This document shows, piece after piece, positions 19,369 through 27,820 of a stretch of 64,000 bases of DNA. Each line of letters opens with the position of its first letter. Position 1 is the stretch's first letter. The position numbers and the translations under genes are program-made. The notes beneath the pieces were generated by a model, which was not told where the DNA came from, made no database searches, and saw only the letters and a list, made by a program, of their open reading frames with translations. This DNA is from Burkholderiales bacterium (GTDB lineage Bacteria > Pseudomonadota > Gammaproteobacteria > Burkholderiales > Burkholderiaceae_D), in the NCBI GenBank assembly GCA_016177875.1, contig JACOUL010000034.1, positions 60,141 through 124,140 on the forward strand, in the 5' to 3' direction.

Positions 19369-20754
19369 ATGACCACCACTTCTTTCTCCAACCTGCCGCT
19401 CACGCCGGCCATGCTTGCCAATCTTGAATCGCTCGGCTATCACGAGATGACAACTATCCAGGCGCAAACCCTGCCGGTGGTGCTGGAAGGACGCGACTTG
19501 ATCGCGCAAGCCAAGACCGGCAGCGGCAAGACGGCTGCATTCGGCATCGGCATCTTGCATCGCTTGAATCCCACCTGGTTTGCGATCCAGGCGCTGGTGC
19601 TGTGCCCGACGCGAGAACTGGCTGACCAAGTATCGAATGAATTGCGCAAGCTGGCGCGCTTTACCGGCAACATCAAGGTGCTCACGCTGTGCGGCGGCGC
19701 GCCGATGCGTCCGCAGATCGCTTCGCTCGAACACGGCGCGCATATCGTGGTCGGCACACCGGGCCGCATTCGCGACCATCTCGGGCGCGGCAGCATCAAT
19801 TTGAATACAGTGCAGACGCTGGTGCTGGATGAAGCCGACCGCATGGTGGACATGGGCTTTCAGGAAGAGATTGCCGGCATCGCCAGTGCTTGCCCGGCAC
19901 GGCGCCAGACACTGCTGTTTTCGGCGACGTATCCCGACGATATCCGCAAACTCAGCGCGCCCTTTTTGCGCGACCCGGTCGAAGTCGCAGCCGAGACGCA
20001 GCATGCGGAGGGCCAGATCGAGCAGCGCTTTTATGAAATCGGGTATGAAGACCGGCACACGGCAGTGGCGCGCCTGCTGCGACACTACCGGCCCGTATCG
20101 ACACTGGCGTTTTGCAATACCAAGATCCATTGCCGCGAGTTGGCCGAGTATTTGCGCGAGCAAGGTTTTTCTGCACTGGCGCTGCATGGCGACTTGGAAC
20201 AGCGCGAACGCGATGAAATCCTGGTGCTGTTCGCCAATCAGAGTTGTTCGGTGCTGGTCGCGACCGATGTCGCCGCGCGCGGCTTGGATATTCAATCGCT
20301 GGGCGCTGTCATCAATGTCGATGTATCGAAAGATACCGAGGTGCATATCCACCGCATCGGCCGCACCGGGCGCGGCGCGGAAAAAGGCTTGGCGCTATCG
20401 CTGTGTGCCCTGAATGAAAAGAAATGGGTCAAGCTGATCGAGGAATATCAGGGCCAGCCGGTGCAATGGTTTGATTTGCCGGCGCCCGATGCAGCGCAGA
20501 CAAACAACTTGCGCGCGCCAATGGTGACTGTGTGCATCCAGGGCGGCAAGAAGGATAAACTGCGTCCCGGTGATTTACTGGGTGCGTTGACAGGCGATGC
20601 CGGTCTTACCAAGGAGCAGGTCGGCAAGATCAATGTATTTGAATTTACGACCTATGTCGCGCTCGATCGGCGCATCGCTGAGCAAGCGTTTGCGACGCTT
20701 TCCAAAGGCAATATCAAAGGGCGCAATTTCAAAATGCGCTTTATCGGTGTGTAA
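19369..20754 (+). CDS. dbpA: ATP-dependent RNA helicase DbpA
   Basis: This 461-residue DEAD-box helicase has the usual DbpA length of about 460. The core motifs are AKTGSGKTAAFG, PTRELADQV, TPGRI, VLDEADRMVDMG, SATYP and HRIGRTGRG. The C-terminal domain is the 23S rRNA hairpin-92 binding fold, with KLRPGDLLGALTGDAGL and VGKINVFEFTTYVAL. It acts in late assembly of the large ribosomal subunit. The ORF is open far upstream, but ATG 19369 starts at MTTTSFSNLPL, which is right for the family. The Lys-rich gene and RIO kinase are transcribed away from it, sharing a 127-base intergenic region. Confidence 0.95.
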   Translation: MTTTSFSNLPLTPAMLANLESLGYHEMTTIQAQTLPVVLEGRDLIAQAKTGSGKTAAFGIGILHRLNPTWFAIQALVLCPTRELADQVSNELRKLARFTGNIKVLTLCGGAPMRPQIASLEHGAHIVVGTPGRIRDHLGRGSINLNTVQTLVLDEADRMVDMGFQEEIAGIASACPARRQTLLFSATYPDDIRKLSAPFLRDPVEVAAETQHAEGQIEQRFYEIGYEDRHTAVARLLRHYRPVSTLAFCNTKIHCRELAEYLREQGFSALALHGDLEQRERDEILVLFANQSCSVLVATDVAARGLDIQSLGAVINVDVSKDTEVHIHRIGRTGRGAEKGLALSLCALNEKKWVKLIEEYQGQPVQWFDLPAPDAAQTNNLRAPMVTVCIQGGKKDKLRPGDLLGALTGDAGLTKEQVGKINVFEFTTYVALDRRIAEQAFATLSKGNIKGRNFKMRFIGV

Positions 20755-20811
20755 AATCTGCAAGACATGCAGAGGGCACGGCATTGAACGGCGCCATATA
20801 AGAAAGTAGGC

Positions 20812-20851
20812 GAACAGACCACAGTTTTTCGAACGAAAATGTGGCCTGTTC
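20812..20851. terminator. Possible terminator between dbpA and the converging secreted-protein gene
   Basis: A 12-bp inverted repeat with one mismatch (20812-20823 with 20840-20851) surrounds a 16-base loop. It lacks a clear T-run on either side, so intrinsic termination is uncertain. Confidence 0.4.
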
Positions 20852-20861
20852 CGTATCGCTG

Positions 20862-22076
20862 TTACCGCCCGAAAATCCCTTTCAGGATATTCAGCGGCGT
20901 CGGCGCATTCCCGCCCGAATTGTCGCCACTCTCGCTGCTCTCGCCGCGATTGCCGCCCGTATCGCTTTCCATGCCCAGCATGGTCATGCCGGTGGACTTC
21001 ACGCGCACGCGTGCGGTCCATTCCGGTTGCCAGCTCGCCGGCGCTTTGGCCGGGCGGGGCGGGTGCGAGACATTGAGTTCCGGTCCATAGGCGATCATGT
21101 TGAGCATCGCGCCTTGGGCCTTTTCGAAGATGCCTTTCGGTATCGCGCAGTTGGTGGTGCTCGGCTGCAGGATGACCTTTTGCTGCAAGTAACTCGTGAT
21201 TTGCGAAGGCGAGAGATAAGTCATCATCGACCAGCCCATGTCCGGTTTTTCGCTGGAGCTCCAGAAGATCATATCGCTGCCGTTGTCGCCTGATTTGGTG
21301 GCGCCTTGCGCATGCAGAAAGTAGGCCTTGGCGTTGTCCATCGATTGCCATTCCGCCTTGACGCTGTCGCTGGGCACGCCGCGTGTGCTCAATTGCGCCT
21401 TGGGCAGGAAGTCATTCGCCGCGCCAACCGAGAATTTTAGGCTTGCCGGCACGCCTTCGCCGGAGACGGCATGTGCGCCCTGCAGCGAGGCGCCGTCCGG
21501 CACCTGCTTGTTGTCGCGTTCGTTCGGCCAGTAAGAATCGCCCGGCTTGTGCTGCACGCCTTTGCTAAAACCGCCGCGGCTGCTGAAGAACTGCGTGAAT
21601 TCGCCGTAGTTTTGCTTGGCCAGATCGAGCACCTTGGGCTGGCCGGGGCGCACGGTTTCGCCGCAACCCCAGTACACCAGGATTCTGCCCTTGGGCTGTT
21701 CTTCACGCTCGCGGCTGGAGGTAGTGTCTGTCCTGCCGGTCTGCACCGGCTTGATCGGCACCAGCAGCAGCGAATCGCCCATGTTCATGCCGGAAGGAAT
21801 GGCATGCGTGCCTTCCACGCCGGCCGGCTTGGCGCGTACATGGAGTTCGGTTTCCATTGTCTTGCTGCGGGCGCCGCCTCCCATGGCGCCTCCCATGGCG
21901 CCTCCCATCATGCTGCCGAACATGCCGCCGCTCCCGGACATACCCGGAATCGACATGTTGGTAGTAGAAAGATCAATCCAGTATTGGGCCGCAGGGCCGC
22001 GAGACTGGGCATGCGCGGCAATGGCCGCAGTAGACATCAGAATTCCAAGGGTCAGGCGAGTTTTGATTAACATCAT
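20862..22076 (-). CDS. Secreted protein with Gly/Met-rich repeat, unknown function
   Basis: The 404-residue protein begins with a Sec signal peptide (TRLTLGILMSTAAIAAHAQ) and is therefore probably periplasmic. Residues about 45-70 form a low-complexity Gly/Met tract built on GGAMGGAMGG, encoded by a 12-bp tandem repeat near 21880-21910. The middle contains LVYWGCGETVRPGQPKVLDL and a motif of the form SSEKPDMGWSMMTYLSPSQ. The C-terminus is Gly/Ser-rich. I recognise no enzyme motif or known family. The gene is on the same strand as the next secreted protein at 22315, 241 bases further upstream. ATG 22073 is an alternative start, one codon later. Confidence 0.7.
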   Translation of the reverse strand: MMLIKTRLTLGILMSTAAIAAHAQSRGPAAQYWIDLSTTNMSIPGMSGSGGMFGSMMGGAMGGAMGGGARSKTMETELHVRAKPAGVEGTHAIPSGMNMGDSLLLVPIKPVQTGRTDTTSSREREEQPKGRILVYWGCGETVRPGQPKVLDLAKQNYGEFTQFFSSRGGFSKGVQHKPGDSYWPNERDNKQVPDGASLQGAHAVSGEGVPASLKFSVGAANDFLPKAQLSTRGVPSDSVKAEWQSMDNAKAYFLHAQGATKSGDNGSDMIFWSSSEKPDMGWSMMTYLSPSQITSYLQQKVILQPSTTNCAIPKGIFEKAQGAMLNMIAYGPELNVSHPPRPAKAPASWQPEWTARVRVKSTGMTMLGMESDTGGNRGESSESGDNSGGNAPTPLNILKGIFGR

Positions 22077-22314
22077 TTTTGCACTTATGTTTGATTGAAC
22101 GATTCAACATACCGCAGTGCTTTTACGAGCGCGTGCTGCAAAGCGTTGCGGCGACTCCTACGACCCGAAAGAACTAAGCTGTCGGGCGGACCACTGCACT
22201 TTAAATAAACTTAGCAACACACTATAAGAGTTATCCCAAATAAAGCAACCATTCGAAACAAACAAAACAAACGGGAGGCGGCGGGCAAGGCCGCTTAATC
22301 AAGTTTGCAATCCT

Positions 22315-23076
22315 TCAGTTATTGCCGCCTTTGTTTACCGCAGGAGCCGGCTGTAGCGGGATATTGACGGTTCCTTCCATCTGGCGCAGGAACGCTTCGT
22401 GGGTCAACTGCTTGAAGCCGAGTGGCGCTTGAAAATAATTGTTGTCGACAACGACGTCCGTCTTGATGCTCACCACTTCTTGCCGCACTTGTCCGTTCGG
22501 ATCGACCGTTCGCATTGCCAATCCGAGTTCCGGATAACGCGCCATGAGCACTTCCTGAGCGTCGTCGCAGGGTGAGATTTCCGCACCTGCCGCTTGAGCG
22601 TCCTGCTTTTGTTTTTTCTGCATGCGATAAAAAGCCGAGTGGAATTCCTTCAGCTGGCCGCGCATCATCGCCTCGCGCGACAAATAAGTGTTCAGGCACA
22701 AGGCGCCATTCGTAAAGAGTTGGTAGAGCTGCGTCGAATAGCCGGCAATTTTCGGCCCTGCGCCTTTGCGTACAAGCTTGGTCTTGTTCGAGGTCGGCAC
22801 GCTTACTCGTCGATCAAGATCCACGGGCGGCGAATCGCTCATCTTCACAACTTGCTTCCGCTCCTGGGAAACGTACAGATATTGTCCGGCACCCGGATCA
22901 ATGAGACTGTAATTGGCCAACTCGGATTGCAGCCTCGCTTTGCCATTCTCGACGGTCATCACCGATTTGATCCGGGCAGGGCCGGACTCCATCTCGATGA
23001 CGGTGGCGGCATTTGCGGTCGCGCTAAGAAGTGCGGCCGCGAGCACGGAGAGGGAAAAAGAAAAGCCATTACGCAT
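22315..23076 (-). CDS. Periplasmic protein, possibly DUF4412-like
   Basis: The 253-residue protein starts MRNGFSFSLSVLAAALLSATANA, a clear signal peptide cut after ANA. The mature part begins ATVIEMESGPARIKSVMTVENGKARLQ and continues YLYVSQERKQVVKM. This reads like the strand pattern of DUF4412-type periplasmic proteins, but the assignment is weak. I chose ATG 23076 because GGAG lies 6-7 bases upstream and the signal peptide starts there. The frame is open to 23226, but the extra 50 residues look non-coding. No catalytic motif is evident. It is next to another secreted protein of unknown role. Confidence 0.72.
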   Translation of the reverse strand: MRNGFSFSLSVLAAALLSATANAATVIEMESGPARIKSVMTVENGKARLQSELANYSLIDPGAGQYLYVSQERKQVVKMSDSPPVDLDRRVSVPTSNKTKLVRKGAGPKIAGYSTQLYQLFTNGALCLNTYLSREAMMRGQLKEFHSAFYRMQKKQKQDAQAAGAEISPCDDAQEVLMARYPELGLAMRTVDPNGQVRQEVVSIKTDVVVDNNYFQAPLGFKQLTHEAFLRQMEGTVNIPLQPAPAVNKGGNN

Positions 23077-23228
23077 CAGTGTCTCCAGATTGTTTTGTAT
23101 ACGCCTGCTGTGGCATGCATTTCTGCAAATCATATCAAGGATTTTTCGTTGGCCGTAGGCTCCAAATGTACGGTACAAATGCGCCGCTAGGATCAATAAA
23201 ATAGAAACAGGCCCTAGATTTTCCAAAC

Positions 23229-23256
23229 AAAAAGCCGGCCAATGGGCCGGCTTTTA
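23229..23256 (-). terminator. Rho-independent terminator of the depolymerase gene
   Basis: An 11-bp GC-rich stem (23230-23240 with 23245-23255) with loop AATG is followed on the minus strand by a T-rich run. It lies about 100 bases beyond the depolymerase stop. Its sequence and right flank resemble the terminator at 26642. Confidence 0.85.
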
Positions 23257-23355
23257 CGAACTAGGAGCTGCGTTATTGATAGCTCGACGTGGTCGATGCG
23301 AACGATGCGCGCAACTGAATGCGCAACGGCTCTATTCGACGCCAACCGTCCGTGA

Positions 23356-24414
23356 TTATTTCGCGTCCGTCAAACGATCGATCATCTTTTTAATCGCCGA
23401 GACTTGGGCGCCATTGCGTAACGCATATTCCGTGCCGCTATATCCCCACCAATCCCAGCAACCGAGAGGATTTTGCGTAGGGGTGCCGAGCTGGCCGCTG
23501 GGGCCTACCTGCGGATACAGCACGATGATGTTGTTGGCTTCCGCCCATTCGTTGTAGCCGGCATTTCTCACGTACTTGTCGCCGACAAAACCTTGTCCTT
23601 GCTGGCAACCGTGCAGGGCGATATGCAGCTTGCATTCCTCGCCGCTTTTGCAGGCGCTGGGCACATAGGCCCAGGCGGTGGAGTCGAACGCGTCGCTATC
23701 GCGGGTTTTGCCGCGGAATTCATCCTGGTTGAACTTGATCAGGTTGGCCGGAATCGAGGGCACGCGCGGCTTGAGATCGCCGTGTATCCATTTCAGCATC
23801 GCGCCGGGCAAATCGAAATTGCAGTTGTTGATATACGGCTCTTCGAATGCGTCGCAAGGCGTTTTGCCCTTGTCGACCACCATGGCATGCGCAGCGGGAA
23901 TATCGTTTTTGTAAACGATGTTTTTCTCCGCGGTGAAATTGCCGTAGAAGGCGCGATTTTCCGCCACGACGCCCCCTTTTATCGAGGTGTCCTTGGCACC
24001 GCTGAAGATATAGACTTTGGAATCGGCAAGATTGCCGACATCATCAATGCTTTGCCCCGACCAGGCTTTCGCTTTCTCGACAAAAGCCGCCGTATTGAGT
24101 TTTTTGTCGTCGCTGGGCTGAACGCAATTGGACAAGGCGGTCATCACGTCGCCTTCGCCGCAAAAGTACGGCGGTGCGGCAACGATGCCGACGCCGCGTT
24201 TGAATATCGATGAGTAGGCAACGTGCAGCTGCACTGCCAGGGCACCGCCGGACGATATGCCGGATACGGAAATATGGTCGGAATCGATTTTGTATTTCTT
24301 CAATGCGATGTCCTGCGCCGCGGCGGGTGCCGCAGTGCCGAGAAAAATCGCCGCAAGCATTGCGAAAGCGATCGTATATTGGTCAAACCCATTGATGTCC
24401 TGATTGTGTTTCAT
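23356..24414 (-). CDS. Secreted poly(3-hydroxybutyrate) depolymerase
   Basis: This 352-residue alpha/beta-hydrolase has a signal peptide (FAMLAAIFLGTAAPAAAQ) and should be exported to hydrolyse PHB or related polyesters. The lipase-box serine is Ser54 in SGISSGGALA, near the N-terminus of the mature protein as in type-2 catalytic domains. Later motifs are IALHGCQQGQGFVGDKYV and NPLGCWDWWGYSG, typical of short-chain PHA depolymerases. No separate substrate-binding domain is visible. I chose ATG 24414, which has GGGACGA upstream and begins directly before the signal peptide. The frame extends to 24462 with a less plausible leader. Confidence 0.88.
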   Translation of the reverse strand: MKHNQDINGFDQYTIAFAMLAAIFLGTAAPAAAQDIALKKYKIDSDHISVSGISSGGALAVQLHVAYSSIFKRGVGIVAAPPYFCGEGDVMTALSNCVQPSDDKKLNTAAFVEKAKAWSGQSIDDVGNLADSKVYIFSGAKDTSIKGGVVAENRAFYGNFTAEKNIVYKNDIPAAHAMVVDKGKTPCDAFEEPYINNCNFDLPGAMLKWIHGDLKPRVPSIPANLIKFNQDEFRGKTRDSDAFDSTAWAYVPSACKSGEECKLHIALHGCQQGQGFVGDKYVRNAGYNEWAEANNIIVLYPQVGPSGQLGTPTQNPLGCWDWWGYSGTEYALRNGAQVSAIKKMIDRLTDAK

Positions 24415-24756
24415 CGTATTCGTCCCAGTGCAGTAAGGTAGCGACAGTCGTTCGGTACGCAAGATAAGCTGTTCATTCTTTTAAATCAATGCGCATAACT
24501 ACGTATGATCGATCACATCCGAGAACTTGATCGTTTTCATTGGAATGACGCCAGGCCAATTACATGCCGCCAGTGCCGCAATCAAAAGCGTCGTGGTGCA
24601 ACGCAACGACGACTGGTAACTCGGCCAGTTTTATAGGCCGCGCATCCTGATTTAACAATTCCCTGACTGTCGGCGCCTTGCGTACGTGGCAAGATCGCCT
24701 AAGATTTTCCATGCGCCGTCATCGAAAATAAAAATTGATTTTAAGGAGGGAGACTT
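24415..24756. other. 342-base gap between depolymerase and NHL genes
   Basis: I see no gene here. The gap should hold both divergent promoters. A fair promoter for the NHL gene is TTGCGT at 24678-24683 and TAAGAT at 24700-24705, with 16-base spacing. An imperfect hairpin lies near 24588-24612. Nothing else stands out. Confidence 0.4.
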
Positions 24757-26610
24757 ATGGCACAGCAACGATTGATATCACGCGCCTTTGGGCTTTTGCT
24801 GGGGGCGCTTGTCCTCCTCAACATCGGCACTGCAGCGCGAGCCGAAACGTACACATCAGGCTGGGGCACGATCACAGACCCTGCCGGTAGCGTCTACTTC
24901 AATACGCCGGTTGCGCTGGCTAAGGACGCGGGCGGCAATGTCTACGCGGCCGATATGGCCAACAGCCGCATCGTCAAGATGTCGAGCGCGGGCGCTGTGC
25001 TGGCGACTTACGGCAAGGTCGGTAATCAGCGGGGCCAGTTCAACCTGCCTTTCGGCGTTGCGATCGACAAGGCCGGCAACATCCTGGTCACCGACACGGG
25101 CAATTATCGCGTGCAAAAGTTCGATGCCAACATGAACTTCATCGCCAGCTGGGGCACGCAAGGCACCGGCCCCGGCCAATTCGCCTTCCCGCGTGAAATC
25201 GCGGTCGACAGCCAAAATCGTTATTACGTCACGGACGAATACAACCACCGCGTCCAGGTCTTCAGTAGCAATGGCACGTATTTGTTTCAGTTCGGCGGCT
25301 ATGGCACCGGCCCCGCGCAATTCCGTCTGCCGCAAGGCATTGCCATCGACAGCAAAGACAACGTCTATGTGTGCGACACGTATAACGAGCGAGTACAAAA
25401 GCTGACGGCGAGCGGCACCTGGATCGCACAAATCGGCACCACCGGCATGCCGGGCGACAGCGCCAATCTGCTGAATCGCGCACGCAGCGTGGGCGTCGAT
25501 GCAGCCGATAACGTATTCGTGGTCGACACCTTTAATCACAAGGTAAAAAAATACGACAGCGCGCTCACTTATCAATATAGCGTCGGCGGTTTTCCGGCGC
25601 CGCTCTATCCCAATGCAATCGTCCACCTTAACAACGGCAGCTTTTACGTCTCCGACACCGGCAACAGCCAAGTGCTGCGTTATACCGATCTGGGCACCAG
25701 CGCGAGCCTGGCGGCAATCGTCGGTACCGCGCGCACGCAAAACGGCCAATTCAGCGAGCCGCTTGGCGTCGCCGTCGGACCGACCGGGCGCGTATATGTA
25801 TCGGACCGCTTCAACCACCGGGTGCAGGTATTCAATTCAAGCGGCGCATTTTTATCGAAGTGGGGTAAAAACGGCGGCGCCGGCGGCTTTGCGAATTTCG
25901 GCTGGCTGGATGGCGAATTCATCATCCCGAGCCAGATTGCGACCGACCTGAACGGCAAGGTGTATGTTGCCGATGCGGGCAACGCCCGTATCCAGGTATT
26001 CGATGCCAACGGCGTATTCATCAAAAAGCTCGGTGGATTCGGTGTCGGCAACGGGCAGTTCATCAGTCCGATTGGCGTCGCGGTCGATTTGAAGGGAAAC
26101 ATCTTCGTATCCGACTACGGCAACAGCCGCGTCCAGAAATTTGATGCCAATGGCACCTATCTTATGCAGTGGGGCAGCTACGGCACCGGCAACGGCCAGT
26201 TCCGCCAACCGATGGAATTAGCGGTGGATTTGCTCGGCAATGTGTACGTTGCCGACCGTGTCAATGGCCGTATCCAGAAATTCAACAATAACGGCATGTT
26301 CATCACCAAATGGGGCACCAATCGCGGCGTTCCCAACACCGATGAATTGCTCAACTGGGGTAAGGGCAACGGCGAATTTTTCCTGCCGAACGGCATACGC
26401 GTTGCGGGCGCTTTCGTGTATGTGTCCGATAGTTCGAATAACCGCATGCAGAAATTCACCCTGTCCGGCACCTATGTCGGCAAATGGAGCGGATTCGGCG
26501 GCAAACCGGGACAAATGTTTTCGCCAGCCGGCATTGGTGTAGACGTTTTCGGCAATGTGTATAGCGCCGATCTGCTCTTGAACCGCGTACAAAAGTTCAG
26601 GCCCTTCTGA
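24757..26610 (+). CDS. Secreted NHL-repeat beta-propeller protein
   Basis: The 617-residue protein has a signal peptide ending ARA and then about eleven NHL repeats of 45-50 residues. Each repeat carries forms of GVAVDxxGNVYVADxxNxRVQKF and GxGNGQFxxP. NHL repeats build a beta-propeller used for binding, so this is probably an extracytoplasmic binding or scaffold protein. No enzymatic domain is fused to it. AAGGAGGG lies 8 bases before ATG 24757, an unusually strong ribosome site that suggests high expression. Repeats are similar at DNA level but not identical. The gene is monocistronic, with its own terminator. Confidence 0.9.
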   Translation: MAQQRLISRAFGLLLGALVLLNIGTAARAETYTSGWGTITDPAGSVYFNTPVALAKDAGGNVYAADMANSRIVKMSSAGAVLATYGKVGNQRGQFNLPFGVAIDKAGNILVTDTGNYRVQKFDANMNFIASWGTQGTGPGQFAFPREIAVDSQNRYYVTDEYNHRVQVFSSNGTYLFQFGGYGTGPAQFRLPQGIAIDSKDNVYVCDTYNERVQKLTASGTWIAQIGTTGMPGDSANLLNRARSVGVDAADNVFVVDTFNHKVKKYDSALTYQYSVGGFPAPLYPNAIVHLNNGSFYVSDTGNSQVLRYTDLGTSASLAAIVGTARTQNGQFSEPLGVAVGPTGRVYVSDRFNHRVQVFNSSGAFLSKWGKNGGAGGFANFGWLDGEFIIPSQIATDLNGKVYVADAGNARIQVFDANGVFIKKLGGFGVGNGQFISPIGVAVDLKGNIFVSDYGNSRVQKFDANGTYLMQWGSYGTGNGQFRQPMELAVDLLGNVYVADRVNGRIQKFNNNGMFITKWGTNRGVPNTDELLNWGKGNGEFFLPNGIRVAGAFVYVSDSSNNRMQKFTLSGTYVGKWSGFGGKPGQMFSPAGIGVDVFGNVYSADLLLNRVQKFRPF

Positions 26611-26641
26611 CCGGCACGCTCGTGACGGCGTTGATCGAATC

Positions 26642-26672
26642 AAAAAAAAGCCGGCCTAATAGGCCGGCTTTA
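26642..26672 (+). terminator. Rho-independent terminator of the NHL gene
   Basis: An 11-bp stem (26647-26657 with 26661-26671) with a 3-base loop is preceded by an A-run and ends in TTT. It lies 31 bases after the NHL gene stop. Confidence 0.87.
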
Positions 26673-26793
26673 AAGAATTAGCGACTTCGTTTACTGATAA
26701 CCGGGCGATCTTGCGCGGCGTATCGGGGCCGAATTTATTTCTAAGCGGTTCGGCCAAGTTCAGCTCGCGCAAGAAACAAAGGTTGTGCTCGGT

Positions 26794-27018
26794 TTAGCCG
26801 GCTTTGGTGAATACCACTAGCCACCGGCGGAATAAGAGGATTTCCAGATGGCCGGGCTCAACGCCGGCGCTGCATTCTATGAGGGGCGAAACGGCGTAAT
26901 AACGCGAACGAAAATCGCGGCCGATACGAAGCTCCCGCTTGCCGAGACGAAGCAGCAGGGAAACAGGTAGATATTCGCGGCCAAAACGGCTGGGAAGCGA
27001 AGCGTTCAAACTCGTCAT
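26794..27018 (-). CDS. Small protein under a LexA-like promoter, unknown function
   Basis: The 74-residue ORF starts at ATG 27018 with AAGG 8 bases upstream, and it uses codons with GC-rich third positions like its neighbours. The protein is basic, with PVSLLLRLGKRELRIGRDFRSRYYAV and a C-terminal hydrophobic patch, LEILLFRRWLVVF. It is not a clear membrane protein, and I recognise no family. A good promoter at 27060-27088 carries a CTGT-N8-ACAG box over its -35 region. Expression may therefore rise on DNA damage. An overlapping ORF at 26858-27106 is less likely, because its start would lie upstream of this promoter. Confidence 0.5.
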   Translation of the reverse strand: MTSLNASLPSRFGREYLPVSLLLRLGKRELRIGRDFRSRYYAVSPLIECSAGVEPGHLEILLFRRWLVVFTKAG

Positions 27019-27059
27019 TTTTCTTACCTTTAGTTGGGATGAACAGGGTTTTAGCTGTG

Positions 27060-27093
27060 ACTTTAGCGCAAAATACTGTACAAATCAACAGTG
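27060..27093 (-). promoter_or_regulatory. Promoter with LexA (SOS) box for the 74-residue gene
   Basis: On the minus strand, TTGATT (27088-27083) and TAAAGT (27065-27060) are separated by 17 bases. Bases 27076-27091 read CTGT-N8-ACAG, and the flanks at 27074 and 27093 extend it to TACTGT and ACAGTG, close to the LexA consensus. The box overlaps the -35 element, a position that would allow repression. Confidence 0.6.
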
Positions 27094-27151
27094 TGTATAA
27101 AAACACAGGAAATTAGGGGCATACCTCTCGTGCATGCTGAGTTCACTCTTT

Positions 27152-27167
27152 TTTACAGCTGTAAAAC
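27152..27167. repeat. Perfect 16-bp palindrome TTTTACAGCTGTAAAA
   Basis: This palindrome lies about 105 bases before the His-rich secreted protein gene. It could be a regulator-binding site for that gene. No ligand can be named. Confidence 0.4.
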
Positions 27168-27270
27168 TCTGTATCCTTAATGGCTATCCGCGCCGGCGCC
27201 TGTAAAGTGATGACATGGCGTGGTGAGTTTCTTGTCCATCCGGACAGCACGATGCCGATAGGAGCCGATC

Positions 27271-27681
27271 ATGAATTTGAATAAGAAGATCATTGCTGGT
27301 GCAGTCGTCGCCACCCTCGCGATCACGTCCTCAGGATTAGCATCTGCCCATGACACCGGTCGTGGGCACGTTCATCCGAACAATCACAGCCGCAGTCATG
27401 ACAGCGGTGACAATGCCGGCAAAATTGCAGGAATCATCCTAGGCGCAGCCATCATCGGCAGCGTCATCGCTCACGCTAATTCGCAATCGCAGCCCACGTA
27501 CGCGCAGCCCAGTTACGCGCCGTCGGATAGCTATTCTTCGAGCTATTCTTCGGGCAATACCACCTATTCTTACTCGCAACCTACCGTTTATCGCGAAAGC
27601 CGGGTCGTCTATGTAGAATCGCCGCGCTACCACGGGCATAGCCATCATCGCCATCATCATGGCGGATGGTCGCGGTATTAA
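27271..27681 (+). CDS. Small secreted Ser/His-rich protein
   Basis: The 136-residue protein has a signal peptide (KKIIAGAVVATLAITSSGLASAHD) and AGGAG upstream of ATG 27271. A hydrophobic helix, AGKIAGIILGAAIIGSVIAHA, follows at about 49-70 and may anchor it in a membrane. The rest is low-complexity: Ser/Tyr-rich repeats such as SYSSSYSSG and a His-rich end with GHSHHRHHHGG. His-rich tails often bind divalent metals, but that is a guess here. No known family is recognised. It is a single-gene unit between the SOS-box gene and the nos cluster. Confidence 0.75.
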   Translation: MNLNKKIIAGAVVATLAITSSGLASAHDTGRGHVHPNNHSRSHDSGDNAGKIAGIILGAAIIGSVIAHANSQSQPTYAQPSYAPSDSYSSSYSSGNTTYSYSQPTVYRESRVVYVESPRYHGHSHHRHHHGGWSRY

Positions 27682-27716
27682 TCCGAGGAGTAAATACTTC
27701 TCGCGCAAGCAAATAG

Positions 27717-27742
27717 CAAAAAGGCTCCCTAGTGGAGCCTTA
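27717..27742 (-). terminator. Rho-independent terminator ending the nos cluster
   Basis: An 8-bp stem (27721-27728 with 27734-27741) has an A-run on its left, giving TTTTT on the minus strand. It lies about 80 bases after the ApbE/NosX stop, so it should end the nos transcript. The plus-strand side lacks a T-run. Confidence 0.8.
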
Positions 27743-27820
27743 ATTGCCGTAGAAGCTCAGGGCTGGATCCAAACATCGTGGTCGAAACTGCGGCCGATAG
27801 CTGCAACAGTATTGCGTCGA

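Noticed and set aside
24595..24660. Structured RNA in the gap before the NHL gene
   Set aside because: There is only a short imperfect stem with no conserved features. It is too weak to call.
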